Positions 1-6,417 of a stretch of DNA of 40,634 bases are shown here, piece after piece. Within the stretch, counting starts at the first letter, position 1. Every line of letters begins with the position of its first letter. Source of the DNA: Actinomycetes bacterium (GTDB taxonomy: Bacteria > Actinomycetota > Acidimicrobiia > Acidimicrobiales > GCA-2861595); contig JAHFUS010000037.1 in assembly GCA_023264975.1 (NCBI GenBank), positions 1 to 40,634 on the forward strand. Reading direction: 5' to 3'. The translations under genes and the position numbers were made by a program. The notes below the pieces were generated by a model. The model had not been told where the DNA came from. It saw nothing but the letters and a program-made list of their open reading frames with translations, and did not search any database.

Positions 1-1
1 T

Positions 2-36
2 CCCCGACGCAATTATTGAACTTGTCGAGGCGTAGG
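2..36. repeat. Left copy of an imperfect direct repeat bracketing tetR-cupin
   Basis: This 35-nt stretch matches 1336-1371 over its whole length with one single-base indel and a few substitutions. Both copies begin CCCCGACGC and end TCGAGGCGTAGG. The left copy lies 17 nt beyond the tetR stop codon, and the right copy lies about 100 nt before ruvC. The two copies bracket exactly the TetR-cupin pair. No transposase or recombinase is visible, so an insertion footprint, an attachment site or a dispersed intergenic element are all possible. Confidence 0.55.
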
Positions 37-53
37 CCGCTCCCGCCGCCCCG

Positions 54-704
54 TCATGTGCGCTGCAACCGCTTTCGGCCCTTGCCAGGAGTCGGCGGCG
101 CGACGGTGGTGGCCTGTTGCAGGAGCGCCTGTGCGGACCAACGCATGAGAGCGACTGCGTCCTGTCTTGAGAGCCCGGCGACGTCGACGAGCCAGACGAG
201 CGCTTCGATCCCCGTGGCTGCGCGCACGCTCAAGACGAGGTGCTGGAGCTGCTCGTCGGTGAGGACGCAGCGCAGGCCGTCGACCGCTTCGGCGATCCAG
301 GCGATGGCCCGCCCCTGGCGAAGGGGGAGCGCCTTGCGTTCGGCGACATCCGACTCGAGGGAGAGGCGCAACATGGTGCGCTGCTGGGCCTCCGTGTCGA
401 GGATCATTGCCGTGAAGTTGCGGACGACCGCGTCAAGGCGGGCGGCGGGTTCCTCGGGTGGATCAGGCGGGAGCATCGACGTGGCGGCCACCTCCGGGTG
501 GGCCGCGATGAGCAGGGCCCGCTTGCTGGGGAAGTAGCGGTAGGCGGTGGTCCGCGAGATCGATGCGGCCGCGGCCGCATCCTCCACGGTCGGTGTGACT
601 CCAGCTGCGACCAACTCCCGGGCGGCGGCGACGAGAGCGTCACGCGTGCGGGCCTTCTGGGCCGAGCGTCCATCAGCCTCGTAGGGCGTTGACATCGGCT
701 TCAT
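54..704 (-). CDS. TetR/AcrR-family transcriptional regulator
   Basis: A 216-residue protein, a normal length for a TetR regulator. Residues about 15-65 form the N-terminal helix-turn-helix: a helix beginning AQKARTRDALVAAA, then the TVEDAAAAASISRTTAYRYF recognition segment and the usual FPSK turn. The rest is a variable helical ligand-binding and dimerisation domain, and nothing in it identifies a ligand. ATG at 704 is used; an in-frame ATG nine bases further in is an alternative. The gene is divergent from the cupin gene at 754, with 49 nt between the starts containing a clean inverted repeat (723-738). Regulation of itself and the cupin gene is therefore the natural inference. Assignment to the family is firm; the effector is unknown. 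Confidence 0.9.
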   Translation of the reverse strand: MKPMSTPYEADGRSAQKARTRDALVAAARELVAAGVTPTVEDAAAAASISRTTAYRYFPSKRALLIAAHPEVAATSMLPPDPPEEPAARLDAVVRNFTAMILDTEAQQRTMLRLSLESDVAERKALPLRQGRAIAWIAEAVDGLRCVLTDEQLQHLVLSVRAATGIEALVWLVDVAGLSRQDAVALMRWSAQALLQQATTVAPPTPGKGRKRLQRT

Positions 705-722
705 GGTATGCGACTGTCGTCA

Positions 723-738
723 TGGGACATGAGTCCCA
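723..738. promoter_or_regulatory. Inverted-repeat operator candidate between tetR and cupin gene
   Basis: TGGGAC-ATGA-GTCCCA is a perfect 6-bp inverted repeat with a 4-nt centre. It lies in the 49-nt divergent gap, 15 nt before the cupin start. TetR regulators usually bind such palindromes in the gap next to their own gene. Binding here is inferred from position and symmetry only. Confidence 0.5.
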
Positions 739-753
739 CGAAAGGCGGAAGTC

Positions 754-1272
754 ATGCAGACGGGTACGACGCGAGAGTCCCTTGTCCGGAGAACAGAGGA
801 CGGCGAGCGTCGCTGGTTCTTCGGCGGCGGCCTGCACATCTGGAAGGCGACGGCCGAGGAGACCGACGGAGCGTTCCTTCTTTTCGAGGACCGCATGGAC
901 CACGGCAAGGTCACGCCGCTGCACATTCACCCCGACTCCGACGAGACGATGATCGTGCTCGAGGGCGAGATCCGCATGCACCTCGACGGCGTCGAGCACA
1001 CAATCGGCGCCGGTGGCGTCGTGAGCGCACCCCGGGGCGTGCCGCATGCCTTCATGGTCTCCGGTGTCGACGGCGCCCGGCTCCTGTGCCTGCATACTCC
1101 GGGGTGTTGCCAGGCGTTCTACTGGGACGCGAGCGAACCGGTCGCGGCCGACGACGGCCGGGGTATCGAGGCCGGACCGGTGGACATACGCCGCGTGCAG
1201 GCGTCGGCCCAGAAGAACGGGGGCATCGAGATCGTTGGCCCGCCGCCGTTCGAACACGCCGCTCGTAGCTGA
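754..1272 (+). CDS. Cupin-domain protein
   Basis: A 172-residue protein with a single conserved cupin barrel, roughly residues 45-115. Cupin motif 1 is visible as HIHPDSDETMIVLEGEI, supplying two histidines and a glutamate for metal binding. Motif 2 is the later PRGVPHAFM stretch, with the fourth ligand His. This resembles quercetin-dioxygenase-like small cupins, which include dioxygenases, isomerases and non-catalytic binding proteins, so no reaction is assigned. A purine-rich ribosome-binding stretch lies just before the ATG. It is divergent from the TetR gene and probably controlled by it. Two consecutive cysteines (HTPGCCQAF) near residue 120 are an unusual local feature. Confidence 0.85.
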   Translation: MQTGTTRESLVRRTEDGERRWFFGGGLHIWKATAEETDGAFLLFEDRMDHGKVTPLHIHPDSDETMIVLEGEIRMHLDGVEHTIGAGGVVSAPRGVPHAFMVSGVDGARLLCLHTPGCCQAFYWDASEPVAADDGRGIEAGPVDIRRVQASAQKNGGIEIVGPPPFEHAARS

Positions 1273-1282
1273 TCGTCGTCAA

Positions 1283-1304
1283 CGGGCCTGCCCGGACGGG
1301 CCCG
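1283..1304 (+). terminator. Possible terminator hairpin after the cupin gene
   Basis: CGGGCC and GGCCCG form a 6-bp GC stem around a 10-nt loop, 10 nt after the cupin stop codon. There is no run of T after it, so it is only a candidate. The remainder of the 217-nt gap up to ruvC holds the right-hand direct repeat (1336-1371) and the ruvC -10 element; no gene is visible there. Confidence 0.3.
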
Positions 1305-1335
1305 GGCGCGGCTGAGCCAACCTCGTTGTGACGGC

Positions 1336-1371
1336 CCCCGACGCCGTAATTGGAACTCGTCGAGGCGTAGG
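1336..1371. repeat. Right copy of the imperfect direct repeat bracketing tetR-cupin
   Basis: A 36-nt partner of the element at 2-36, in the same orientation. It differs by a one-base insertion and a few substitutions. CGACG near its start is complementary to CGTCG in its second half, so it could form a weak hairpin. It lies between the cupin gene and the ruvC promoter. Confidence 0.55.
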
Positions 1372-1476
1372 GGGGCGCCGTGACACTCTGAGACCGAGGA
1401 CTGGCGCAGCAGCGGAAGCTGTGTCGCTACCGGCGCCCCGGCGTGCGGTATCCACCGCTGGGCGCCGCCCGTCGAC

Positions 1477-1482
1477 TATTCT
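1477..1482 (+). promoter_or_regulatory. -10 element of ruvC, probably leaderless
   Basis: TATTCT fits the actinobacterial TAnnnT -10 hexamer and lies 7 nt before the ruvC GTG. Transcription would therefore begin at or next to the start codon. No ribosome-binding sequence precedes the GTG, which agrees with a leaderless message. Confidence 0.55.
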
Positions 1483-1489
1483 CGAACGG

Positions 1490-2056
1490 GTGTTCGCACT
1501 GGGCATCGACCCCGGGGTGTCGCGCTGCGGCTACGGCCTCGTGGAGCGGGACGCGTCCGGCTACCGGGCGGTGGTGGCCGGCGTGATCACCACGCCGCCG
1601 GCCGACCCGCTGCCTGGCCGCCTGGCCACGCTCCTGCGCGAGCTCACCGAGCTCATTGCCCGGCACCGGCCCGATGTGGTGGTGGTGGAGCGGGTGTTCT
1701 TTCAGACCAACGTGCGCACGGCGATGTCGGTGGGCCAGGCCAGCGGTCTGGCCCTGGCGGTGGCCTCCGCCGCCGGCTGCGAGATCGTCCAGTACACGGC
1801 CAACGAGGTGAAGGCGTCGGTCACCGGCTACGGAGCCGCCAGCAAGGAACAGGTGCAGCGCATGATCCAGTCCCTCCTGTCCCTGCCGGCCGTGCCTAAG
1901 CCGCCCGACGTGGCCGACGCCCTGGCCCTCGCCCTGTGCCACCTCGCCGTGGCCCCCCGGCTGGCCCGCATCGCCCAGGCCGGAGGCGCCCGGAGGCCGG
2001 CCCGGGAGGCCGGTCCATCAGGATCTCGCGTCCTCCCCGTCCCGAAGGGACGGTGA
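1490..2056 (+). CDS. ruvC: RuvC, crossover junction endodeoxyribonuclease
   Basis: RuvC resolves Holliday junctions by symmetric nicking, working with the RuvAB branch-migration motor. The 188-residue product has the RNase H-like fold: the first catalytic Asp is in GIDPGVSRCGYG (residue 6), the Glu is in VVVERVFF, and the C-terminal Asp cluster is PPDVADALALALCH. The reading frame is open further upstream, but homology begins at the GTG at 1490, 7 nt after a -10 hexamer. The last 20 or so residues (after the ARIAQAGG stretch) are low in homology and are encoded by a copy of the repeat that also occurs after tgt. The natural C-terminus may thus have been extended by repeat insertion. ruvA follows after 4 nt. 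Confidence 0.96.
   Translation: MFALGIDPGVSRCGYGLVERDASGYRAVVAGVITTPPADPLPGRLATLLRELTELIARHRPDVVVVERVFFQTNVRTAMSVGQASGLALAVASAAGCEIVQYTANEVKASVTGYGAASKEQVQRMIQSLLSLPAVPKPPDVADALALALCHLAVAPRLARIAQAGGARRPAREAGPSGSRVLPVPKGR
1999..2055 (+). repeat. Hairpin-bearing repeat, copy 1 (inside ruvC 3' end)
   Basis: The left part, from GGCCCGGGAGG to GGTCCATCA, is almost identical to the left parts of the units at 5907 and 5977. The right part shares the TCCGAAGGGA-type core. Here that core is a perfect hairpin, CCGTCCC-GAA-GGGACGG (2037-2053). The middle differs between copies. This copy runs in frame through the last codons of ruvC and ends at its stop codon, in the ruvC-ruvA junction. Confidence 0.6.
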
Positions 2057-2060
2057 GCGG

Positions 2061-2648
2061 ATGATCGGGTCGTTGCGGGGCGTCGTGCTCGACCGGCTGG
2101 CGCCCGCCGAGCTGCTGCTCGAGGTCGGGGGCGTTGGGTACCGAATCACCGTCACCCCGGCCACGCTGGCTACCGGCACACCGGGCCAGCCGCTGTTCGT
2201 GCACGTCCACACCCATGTCCGGGAGGACGCCATCGTCCTGTACGGCTTTTCCACCGCCGACGAGCGGCGCTGTTTCGAGGCACTGCTCGGCGCCCACGGC
2301 GTGGGCCCCGGCCTGGCCGTTGCCATCCTGTCGGCCCTGTCGCCCCAGGCCCTGCGCCGGGCAGTGGCCACCGAGGACGCCGACGCACTCGTCGCCGTGC
2401 CCGGCGTCGGGCGCAAGACGGCCGCCCGCCTGCTGCTCGAGCTCCAGTCCCGCCTCGACCTGCCGCTCGACGAGATGCCAACCGGGGGCGCCCCGGCCGG
2501 CGACGCCCACGCCGAGGTGAGGGCCGCGCTGGCCGGCCTCGGCTACGGGCCCGACGAGGTCCGCTCCGCCGTTCGTGCGCTGCCAGCCGACGGCAGCGTG
2601 CAGGATCTGCTCACGTCCGCACTGCGCCAGATGGCGGGCGCCCGATGA
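2061..2648 (+). CDS. ruvA: RuvA, Holliday junction branch-migration subunit
   Basis: RuvA binds four-way junctions as a tetramer and loads the RuvB motor. The 195-residue product has the three usual domains. The N-terminal OB fold begins [15 protein letters not shown] and contains the conserved [16 protein letters not shown] helix-hairpin-helix segment follows ([14 protein letters not shown] and [16 protein letters not shown]). The small C-terminal domain is the RuvB contact ([17 protein letters not shown]). The start is an ATG 4 nt after the ruvC stop. Length and order are standard, and ruvB begins 10 nt downstream, so ruvC, ruvA and ruvB form one transcription unit. Confidence 0.97.
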   Translation: MIGSLRGVVLDRLAPAELLLEVGGVGYRITVTPATLATGTPGQPLFVHVHTHVREDAIVLYGFSTADERRCFEALLGAHGVGPGLAVAILSALSPQALRRAVATEDADALVAVPGVGRKTAARLLLELQSRLDLPLDEMPTGGAPAGDAHAEVRAALAGLGYGPDEVRSAVRALPADGSVQDLLTSALRQMAGAR

Positions 2649-2658
2649 CGGGACGCAG

Positions 2659-3690
2659 ATGACGAGGGAAGAGGCGCTGGCCGCCGTCACCACCGACCCC
2701 GTCGAGGCAGCGGAGGAGGCCACCCTGCGGCCCCGCCGGCTGGACGAGTTCGTGGGCCAGGCGCAGCTGAAGGAGCACCTGGAGATCGTCCTCGAGGCGG
2801 CCCGGCGGCGCGGCCAGTCCGTCGACCACCTGCTGTTCGCCGGCCCGCCCGGGTTGGGCAAGACATCGCTGTCGGGCATCGTGGCGGCCGAGATGGGGGT
2901 GGGCCTGCGGGTCACGTCGGGGCCGGCGCTCATGCGGGCCGGCGACCTGGCCGCCCTCCTCACCGACCTGCACGACGGCGACGTGCTGTTCATCGACGAG
3001 ATCCACCGCCTCGGCCGCCAGGTCGAGGAGGTCCTCTACCCGGCCATGGAGGACTTCCAGCTCGACATCGTGCTGGGCAAGGGCCCTGCTGCCCGCTCCA
3101 TCCGCCTCGACCTGCCCCGCTTCACCCTGGTGGGCGCCACCACCCGCACCGGCCTTCTCACCGGCCCCCTGCGCGACCGCTTCGGCCTGGTGGCCCGCCT
3201 CGACCACTACCCCGTCGCCGACCTGGTGGAGATCGTGGAGCGGGCCGCCCGCATCCTCGGCGTGCCGCTGGAGGCGGGCGGCGCCCACGAGGTCGCCCAC
3301 CGGTCCCGCGGCACCCCCCGCATCGCCAACCGCCTTCTCAAGCGGGTGCGCGACTTCGCCGAGGTCCGGGGCGACGGCACCGTCACCCAGGCCACAGCCG
3401 CCGCCGGCCTGGCGCTGTTCGGTGTCGACGACCTCGGGCTCGACAAGGTCGACCGCTCGGTGCTGTCCGCCCTGTGCTCCCGCTTCGGCGGCGGCCCGGT
3501 CGGCCTCTCCACCCTGGCCGTGAGCATCGGCGAGGAGACCGAGACGTTGGAGGACGTCTACGAGCCCTTCCTCCTCCAGCTCGGCATGCTGAAGCGCACG
3601 CCCCGCGGGCGAGTCGCCATGCCCGCCGCATGGCAGCATCTCGGCCTGGCCGCCCCCCAGGCGGCCGCCGTCCTCTTCGACGACCAGTAG
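2659..3690 (+). CDS. ruvB: RuvB, Holliday junction DNA helicase motor
   Basis: RuvB is the AAA+ ring ATPase that drives branch migration on RuvA-bound junctions. The 343-residue product has [11 protein letters not shown] at the N-terminus, Walker [11 protein letters not shown] (about residue 65), Walker [10 protein letters not shown], sensor-1 region [20 protein letters not shown] and the C-terminal winged helix with the [20 protein letters not shown] signature. The frame is open upstream through the end of ruvA, but homology and length favour the ATG at 2659, 10 nt after the ruvA stop. The 113 nt after the gene hold no gene, only a short hairpin (GGGCAC/GTGCCC around 3774-3791) and the queA promoter. 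Confidence 0.97.
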   Translation: MTREEALAAVTTDPVEAAEEATLRPRRLDEFVGQAQLKEHLEIVLEAARRRGQSVDHLLFAGPPGLGKTSLSGIVAAEMGVGLRVTSGPALMRAGDLAALLTDLHDGDVLFIDEIHRLGRQVEEVLYPAMEDFQLDIVLGKGPAARSIRLDLPRFTLVGATTRTGLLTGPLRDRFGLVARLDHYPVADLVEIVERAARILGVPLEAGGAHEVAHRSRGTPRIANRLLKRVRDFAEVRGDGTVTQATAAAGLALFGVDDLGLDKVDRSVLSALCSRFGGGPVGLSTLAVSIGEETETLEDVYEPFLLQLGMLKRTPRGRVAMPAAWQHLGLAAPQAAAVLFDDQ

Positions 3691-3791
3691 GCGACCGGCT
3701 GATCGTTCCTGGCGGCTTCAACGCCGGATACCGGTGAAAGTCCGTCAAGAAAAGGCAGTGCACGACAGGCCGGGGCACGCCGGAGTGCCCG

Positions 3792-3797
3792 TACGCT
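3792..3797 (+). promoter_or_regulatory. -10 element of queA, probably leaderless
   Basis: TACGCT lies 6 nt before the queA GTG, with no ribosome-binding sequence between them. The same arrangement is seen before ruvC, apt, hisS, rarA and the AbrB gene, which supports a leaderless start. Confidence 0.5.
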
Positions 3798-3803
3798 GCG
3801 ATC

Positions 3804-4811
3804 GTGGTGGACACGGCGACGTTCGACTACCCGCTGCCCGCTGCGGCCATCGCCCAGGTCCCGGCCGAGCCCCGGGAAGCGGCCCGTCTCCTCGCCGCCC
3901 TCGACGCCCAAGCGCCGCCCTCGCACCTCCGGGTGAGCGACCTGCCCGACCTGCTCGGGCGCGGCGATGTGTTGGTGGTGAACGAGACTCGGGTGCGACC
4001 CTCCCGGCTGTGCCTGCACAAGGCCACCGGCGGGCGGGTCGAGGTCCTCCTGCTGGAGCCGTCCGACGGCGGTCCGGGCGATGGGTGGGAGGCGATGGTG
4101 CGCCCCGCCCGGCGCACGCCGCCCGGCACCCTCTTGTCGGCCGAGCCCGGTGCCCCGCCGCTCGTGGAGGTGGGCGAGCCCCGGGGCGACGGCACTTTCG
4201 GCGTGCGGGTGCTGGGCGACGTGGGGCGCCACGCGGCGGTGGCCCTGCCGCCCTACATCACCGCCGGCCTGGCCGACCCCGAGCGCTACCAGACCGTCTA
4301 CGCCCGCACGCCGGGCTCGGTGGCGGCGCCCACCGCCGGCCTGCACCTCAGCGGGCAGGTGCTCGACCGGTGCCGGGAGCGGGGAGTGGAAATCCACACC
4401 ATCGACCTGGCCGTGGGGATGGCCACCTTCCGCCCCCTCCAGGTCGACGCCGTGGAGGACCACGTCATGCACGCCGAGCGCTACGACGTGCCCGGCGCAA
4501 CCATCGAGGCGTGCGAGCGGGCTACACGCGTCGTGGCTGTGGGCACCACGACCGTGCGCGCCCTGGAGTCGGCGGCCGCCACCGGCGAGTTGTCCGGGCG
4601 CACCACGCTCTTCATCGCCGGCGACTACCCGTTCCGCGTGGTCGACGTCCTGCTCACCAACTTCCATCAGCCCCGGTCGTCGCTGCTGGTGCTGCTGGCC
4701 GCCTTCGCCGGGGACGGCTGGCGGCGCCTCTACGACACCGCCCTGGCCGAGGGCTACCGGTTCCTCTCCTTCGGCGACGCCATGCTCGTTGCCCGGCGCC
4801 CGGTCGCTTGA
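3804..4811 (+). CDS. queA: QueA, S-adenosylmethionine:tRNA ribosyltransferase-isomerase
   Basis: QueA transfers the ribose of S-adenosylmethionine to the 7-aminomethyl-7-deazaguanine base in tRNA, giving epoxyqueuosine. The 335-residue product starts DTATFDYPLPAAAIAQVPAE, matching the family N-terminus (FDY.LP...IAQ.P). It also has the conserved DVLVVNETRVRPSRL, VAAPTAGLHL and the C-terminal TNFHQPRSSLLVLLAAFAG. GTG at 3804 is chosen over a second GTG at 3807 because of -10 spacing. Its stop overlaps the tgt start (TTGA), so the two queuosine genes are translationally coupled. Length is normal. Confidence 0.96.
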   Translation: MVDTATFDYPLPAAAIAQVPAEPREAARLLAALDAQAPPSHLRVSDLPDLLGRGDVLVVNETRVRPSRLCLHKATGGRVEVLLLEPSDGGPGDGWEAMVRPARRTPPGTLLSAEPGAPPLVEVGEPRGDGTFGVRVLGDVGRHAAVALPPYITAGLADPERYQTVYARTPGSVAAPTAGLHLSGQVLDRCRERGVEIHTIDLAVGMATFRPLQVDAVEDHVMHAERYDVPGATIEACERATRVVAVGTTTVRALESAAATGELSGRTTLFIAGDYPFRVVDVLLTNFHQPRSSLLVLLAAFAGDGWRRLYDTALAEGYRFLSFGDAMLVARRPVA

Positions 4812-5905
4812 CCCTCCGCATCGATCTCGACGGCACGGACGGCGCCGCCAGGGCCGGCGTCGTCACCACCGCCCGGGGCACCTTCCGTACCCCCTGCTTC
4901 ATGCCGGTGGGCACCCGGGGCGCGGTGCGGGCGGTCTCGTCCGCCGACCTCGAGGACCTGGGCGCCGAGATCGTGCTCGCCAACACGTACCACCTGATGC
5001 TGCGCCCCGGCGCCGACGTGGTGGACGAGCTCGGCGGCATCCACGGCTTCGCCTCCTGGCCTGGGCACGTGCTCACCGACTCGGGTGGGTACCAGGTGTT
5101 CTCCCTGGCCCCGAAGGTGGACGACGACGGCGTCACCTTCCGGTCGACCTACGACGGGTCCACCCACCGCCTCACCCCCGAGGCGGCGGTTGCCGTCCAG
5201 GGCCTGTTGGGCGCCGACATCGCCATGGTGCTCGACGTGTGCCCGCCACTGCCCTCGTCGCCCGAGGTCCTCCGCTCGGCGGTGGAGCGCACCGCCTCCT
5301 GGGCGGCTCGCTCCCGGGCCGTGCACCGGCGTGAGGGCCAGGCCCTGTTCGGGATCGTGCAGGGGGGCGTCGACGACGCCCTACGGGCGGAGAGCGCACA
5401 GCGCACGGCGGCGATCGGTTTCGACGGCTACGCCGTGGGCGGACTGTCGGTGGGGGAGAGCCGGCCGGAGATGCTGGACGCCCTCGCCGCCGCCGTGGCC
5501 GGGCTGCCGGCGGACGCCCCGCGGTACCTGATGGGCGTCGGCGACCCGGTGGGTCTGGTCGAGGCCATCGCCCTCGGGATCGACATGTTCGACTGCGTGC
5601 TGCCGACCCGTCTGGCCCGCCACGGCACAGTGCTCACCTCGGCCGGCCGCCTCCGGCTCCGCAACGCCGCCTTCGCCCGGGATGGCGGGCCGCTCGACGC
5701 CGGGTGCCCCTGTGCGGTGTGCGCCCGTTGGTCACGGGCCTACCTGCGGCACCTGCTGCGTATGGCCGATCCGGGCGCAGCCCGGCTTCTTACCCTCCAC
5801 AACCTGGCGTGGACACTGGCACTCGTGGCACGCGCCCGGGCGGCCGTCGCTTCGGGCACCCTGGCCGCCGTGCGCACCGAAATAGCCTCCGCCTACGGCT
5901 CGTGA
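4808..5905 (+). CDS. tgt: Tgt, queuine tRNA-guanine transglycosylase
   Basis: Tgt exchanges the wobble guanine of tRNAs with GUN anticodons for preQ1, the step before QueA. The 365-residue product is a TIM barrel. Visible signatures are CFMPVGTRGAV, LANTYHLMLRPG, LTDSGGYQVFSL, the GIVQGGVDDALR motif, the catalytic segment FDCVLPTRLARHGT and the C-terminal zinc site CPCAVCARWSRAYLRHLL with a later LHN histidine. It starts with TTG at 4808, overlapping the queA stop. The reading frame stays open far upstream inside queA, but nothing there resembles Tgt. A tandem hairpin repeat begins at its stop codon. Confidence 0.96.
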   Translation: MTLRIDLDGTDGAARAGVVTTARGTFRTPCFMPVGTRGAVRAVSSADLEDLGAEIVLANTYHLMLRPGADVVDELGGIHGFASWPGHVLTDSGGYQVFSLAPKVDDDGVTFRSTYDGSTHRLTPEAAVAVQGLLGADIAMVLDVCPPLPSSPEVLRSAVERTASWAARSRAVHRREGQALFGIVQGGVDDALRAESAQRTAAIGFDGYAVGGLSVGESRPEMLDALAAAVAGLPADAPRYLMGVGDPVGLVEAIALGIDMFDCVLPTRLARHGTVLTSAGRLRLRNAAFARDGGPLDAGCPCAVCARWSRAYLRHLLRMADPGAARLLTLHNLAWTLALVARARAAVASGTLAAVRTEIASAYGS

Positions 5906-6039
5906 CCGGCCCGGGAGGACGGTCCATCAAGCAACTCACTGGTGCGACATCCGAAGGGATGGTGCACCGGTGACCGGGCCCGGGAGGGACGGTACATCAA
6001 GCAACTCACTGGTGCGACATCCGAAGGGATGGTGCACCA
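5902..6039 (+). repeat. Tandem pair of hairpin-bearing repeats (copies 2 and 3)
   Basis: Two head-to-tail units, 5902-5969 (68 nt) and 5970-6039 (70 nt), are nearly identical. Both carry a shared block from CATCAAGC to GTGCACC. Each can fold as GGTGC-GA-CATCC-GAAG-GGATG-GT-GCACC, a two-part stem with a GAAG loop. The left ends match copy 1 in the ruvC 3' end. The pair fills most of the gap between tgt and yajC, begins on the tgt stop codon and could act as a transcriptional attenuator or mRNA 3'-end stabiliser. It is not a CRISPR: there are only two units and no spacer. Confidence 0.75.
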
Positions 6040-6066
6040 GTGACCACATGGGTGCGGTTCCCCCGC

Positions 6067-6072
6067 TACGCT
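6067..6072 (+). promoter_or_regulatory. -10 element candidate for yajC-secDF
   Basis: TACGCT matches the -10 hexamer seen before queA and pilD. It lies 34 nt before the yajC ATG, so this transcript would have a short leader, with an AAGG sequence at 6095-6098 as possible ribosome-binding site. Confidence 0.35.
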
Positions 6073-6106
6073 CCCTCCGCCCCAGTTACGAACCAAGGCG
6101 TGGTTG

Positions 6107-6415
6107 ATGCAAGCCCTCTTCCCACTGATTTTCCTGGCTCTCATGTGGTTCCTGCTCGTGAGGCCCCAGAAGGAGCGCGTGCGCCGCCAGCAGCAGCTCG
6201 TGGCGTCCCTCGAAGTGGGTGACGAGGTGGTCACCGCAGGCGGGATCGTGGGCCGGATCGTGTCCCTCGACGACGACGAGGCGCACATCGAAGTATCTCC
6301 CGGCGTGGTGATGCGGTTCCTGCGGCTGGCCGTGAACGCCCGGGTGGCCGAGGACGAGCCGGCGCCCGGCGCCCTCGGCCGGCCCGAGGGCGCCGACGAC
6401 CGGGGAGCCGAGTAG
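6107..6415 (+). CDS. yajC: YajC, Sec translocase accessory subunit
   Basis: YajC is a small single-pass inner-membrane protein of the SecDF-YajC complex, which aids late steps of protein export. The 102-residue product has one N-terminal transmembrane helix (LFPLIFLALMWFLLV), then the family motif RPQKERVRRQQQLVASLEVGDEVVTAGGIVG, and a cytosolic tail with a VVMRFLR strand. ATG at 6107 is preferred; a TTG one codon earlier is also possible. The acidic Pro/Gly-rich C-terminus is variable in actinobacteria. secD starts 3 nt after its stop. Confidence 0.93.
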   Translation: MQALFPLIFLALMWFLLVRPQKERVRRQQQLVASLEVGDEVVTAGGIVGRIVSLDDDEAHIEVSPGVVMRFLRLAVNARVAEDEPAPGALGRPEGADDRGAE

Positions 6416-6417
6416 CG

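Noticed and set aside
1328-1489. An N-terminal extension of ruvC from an upstream start
   Set aside because: The frame is open but Arg/Pro/Ala-rich without homology, and a -10 hexamer lies 7 nt before the GTG at 1490.
5902-6039. The tandem repeat after tgt as a CRISPR array
   Set aside because: Only two units in direct contact, no spacers and no cas genes; each unit is a self-complementary hairpin related to one at the ruvC 3' end.
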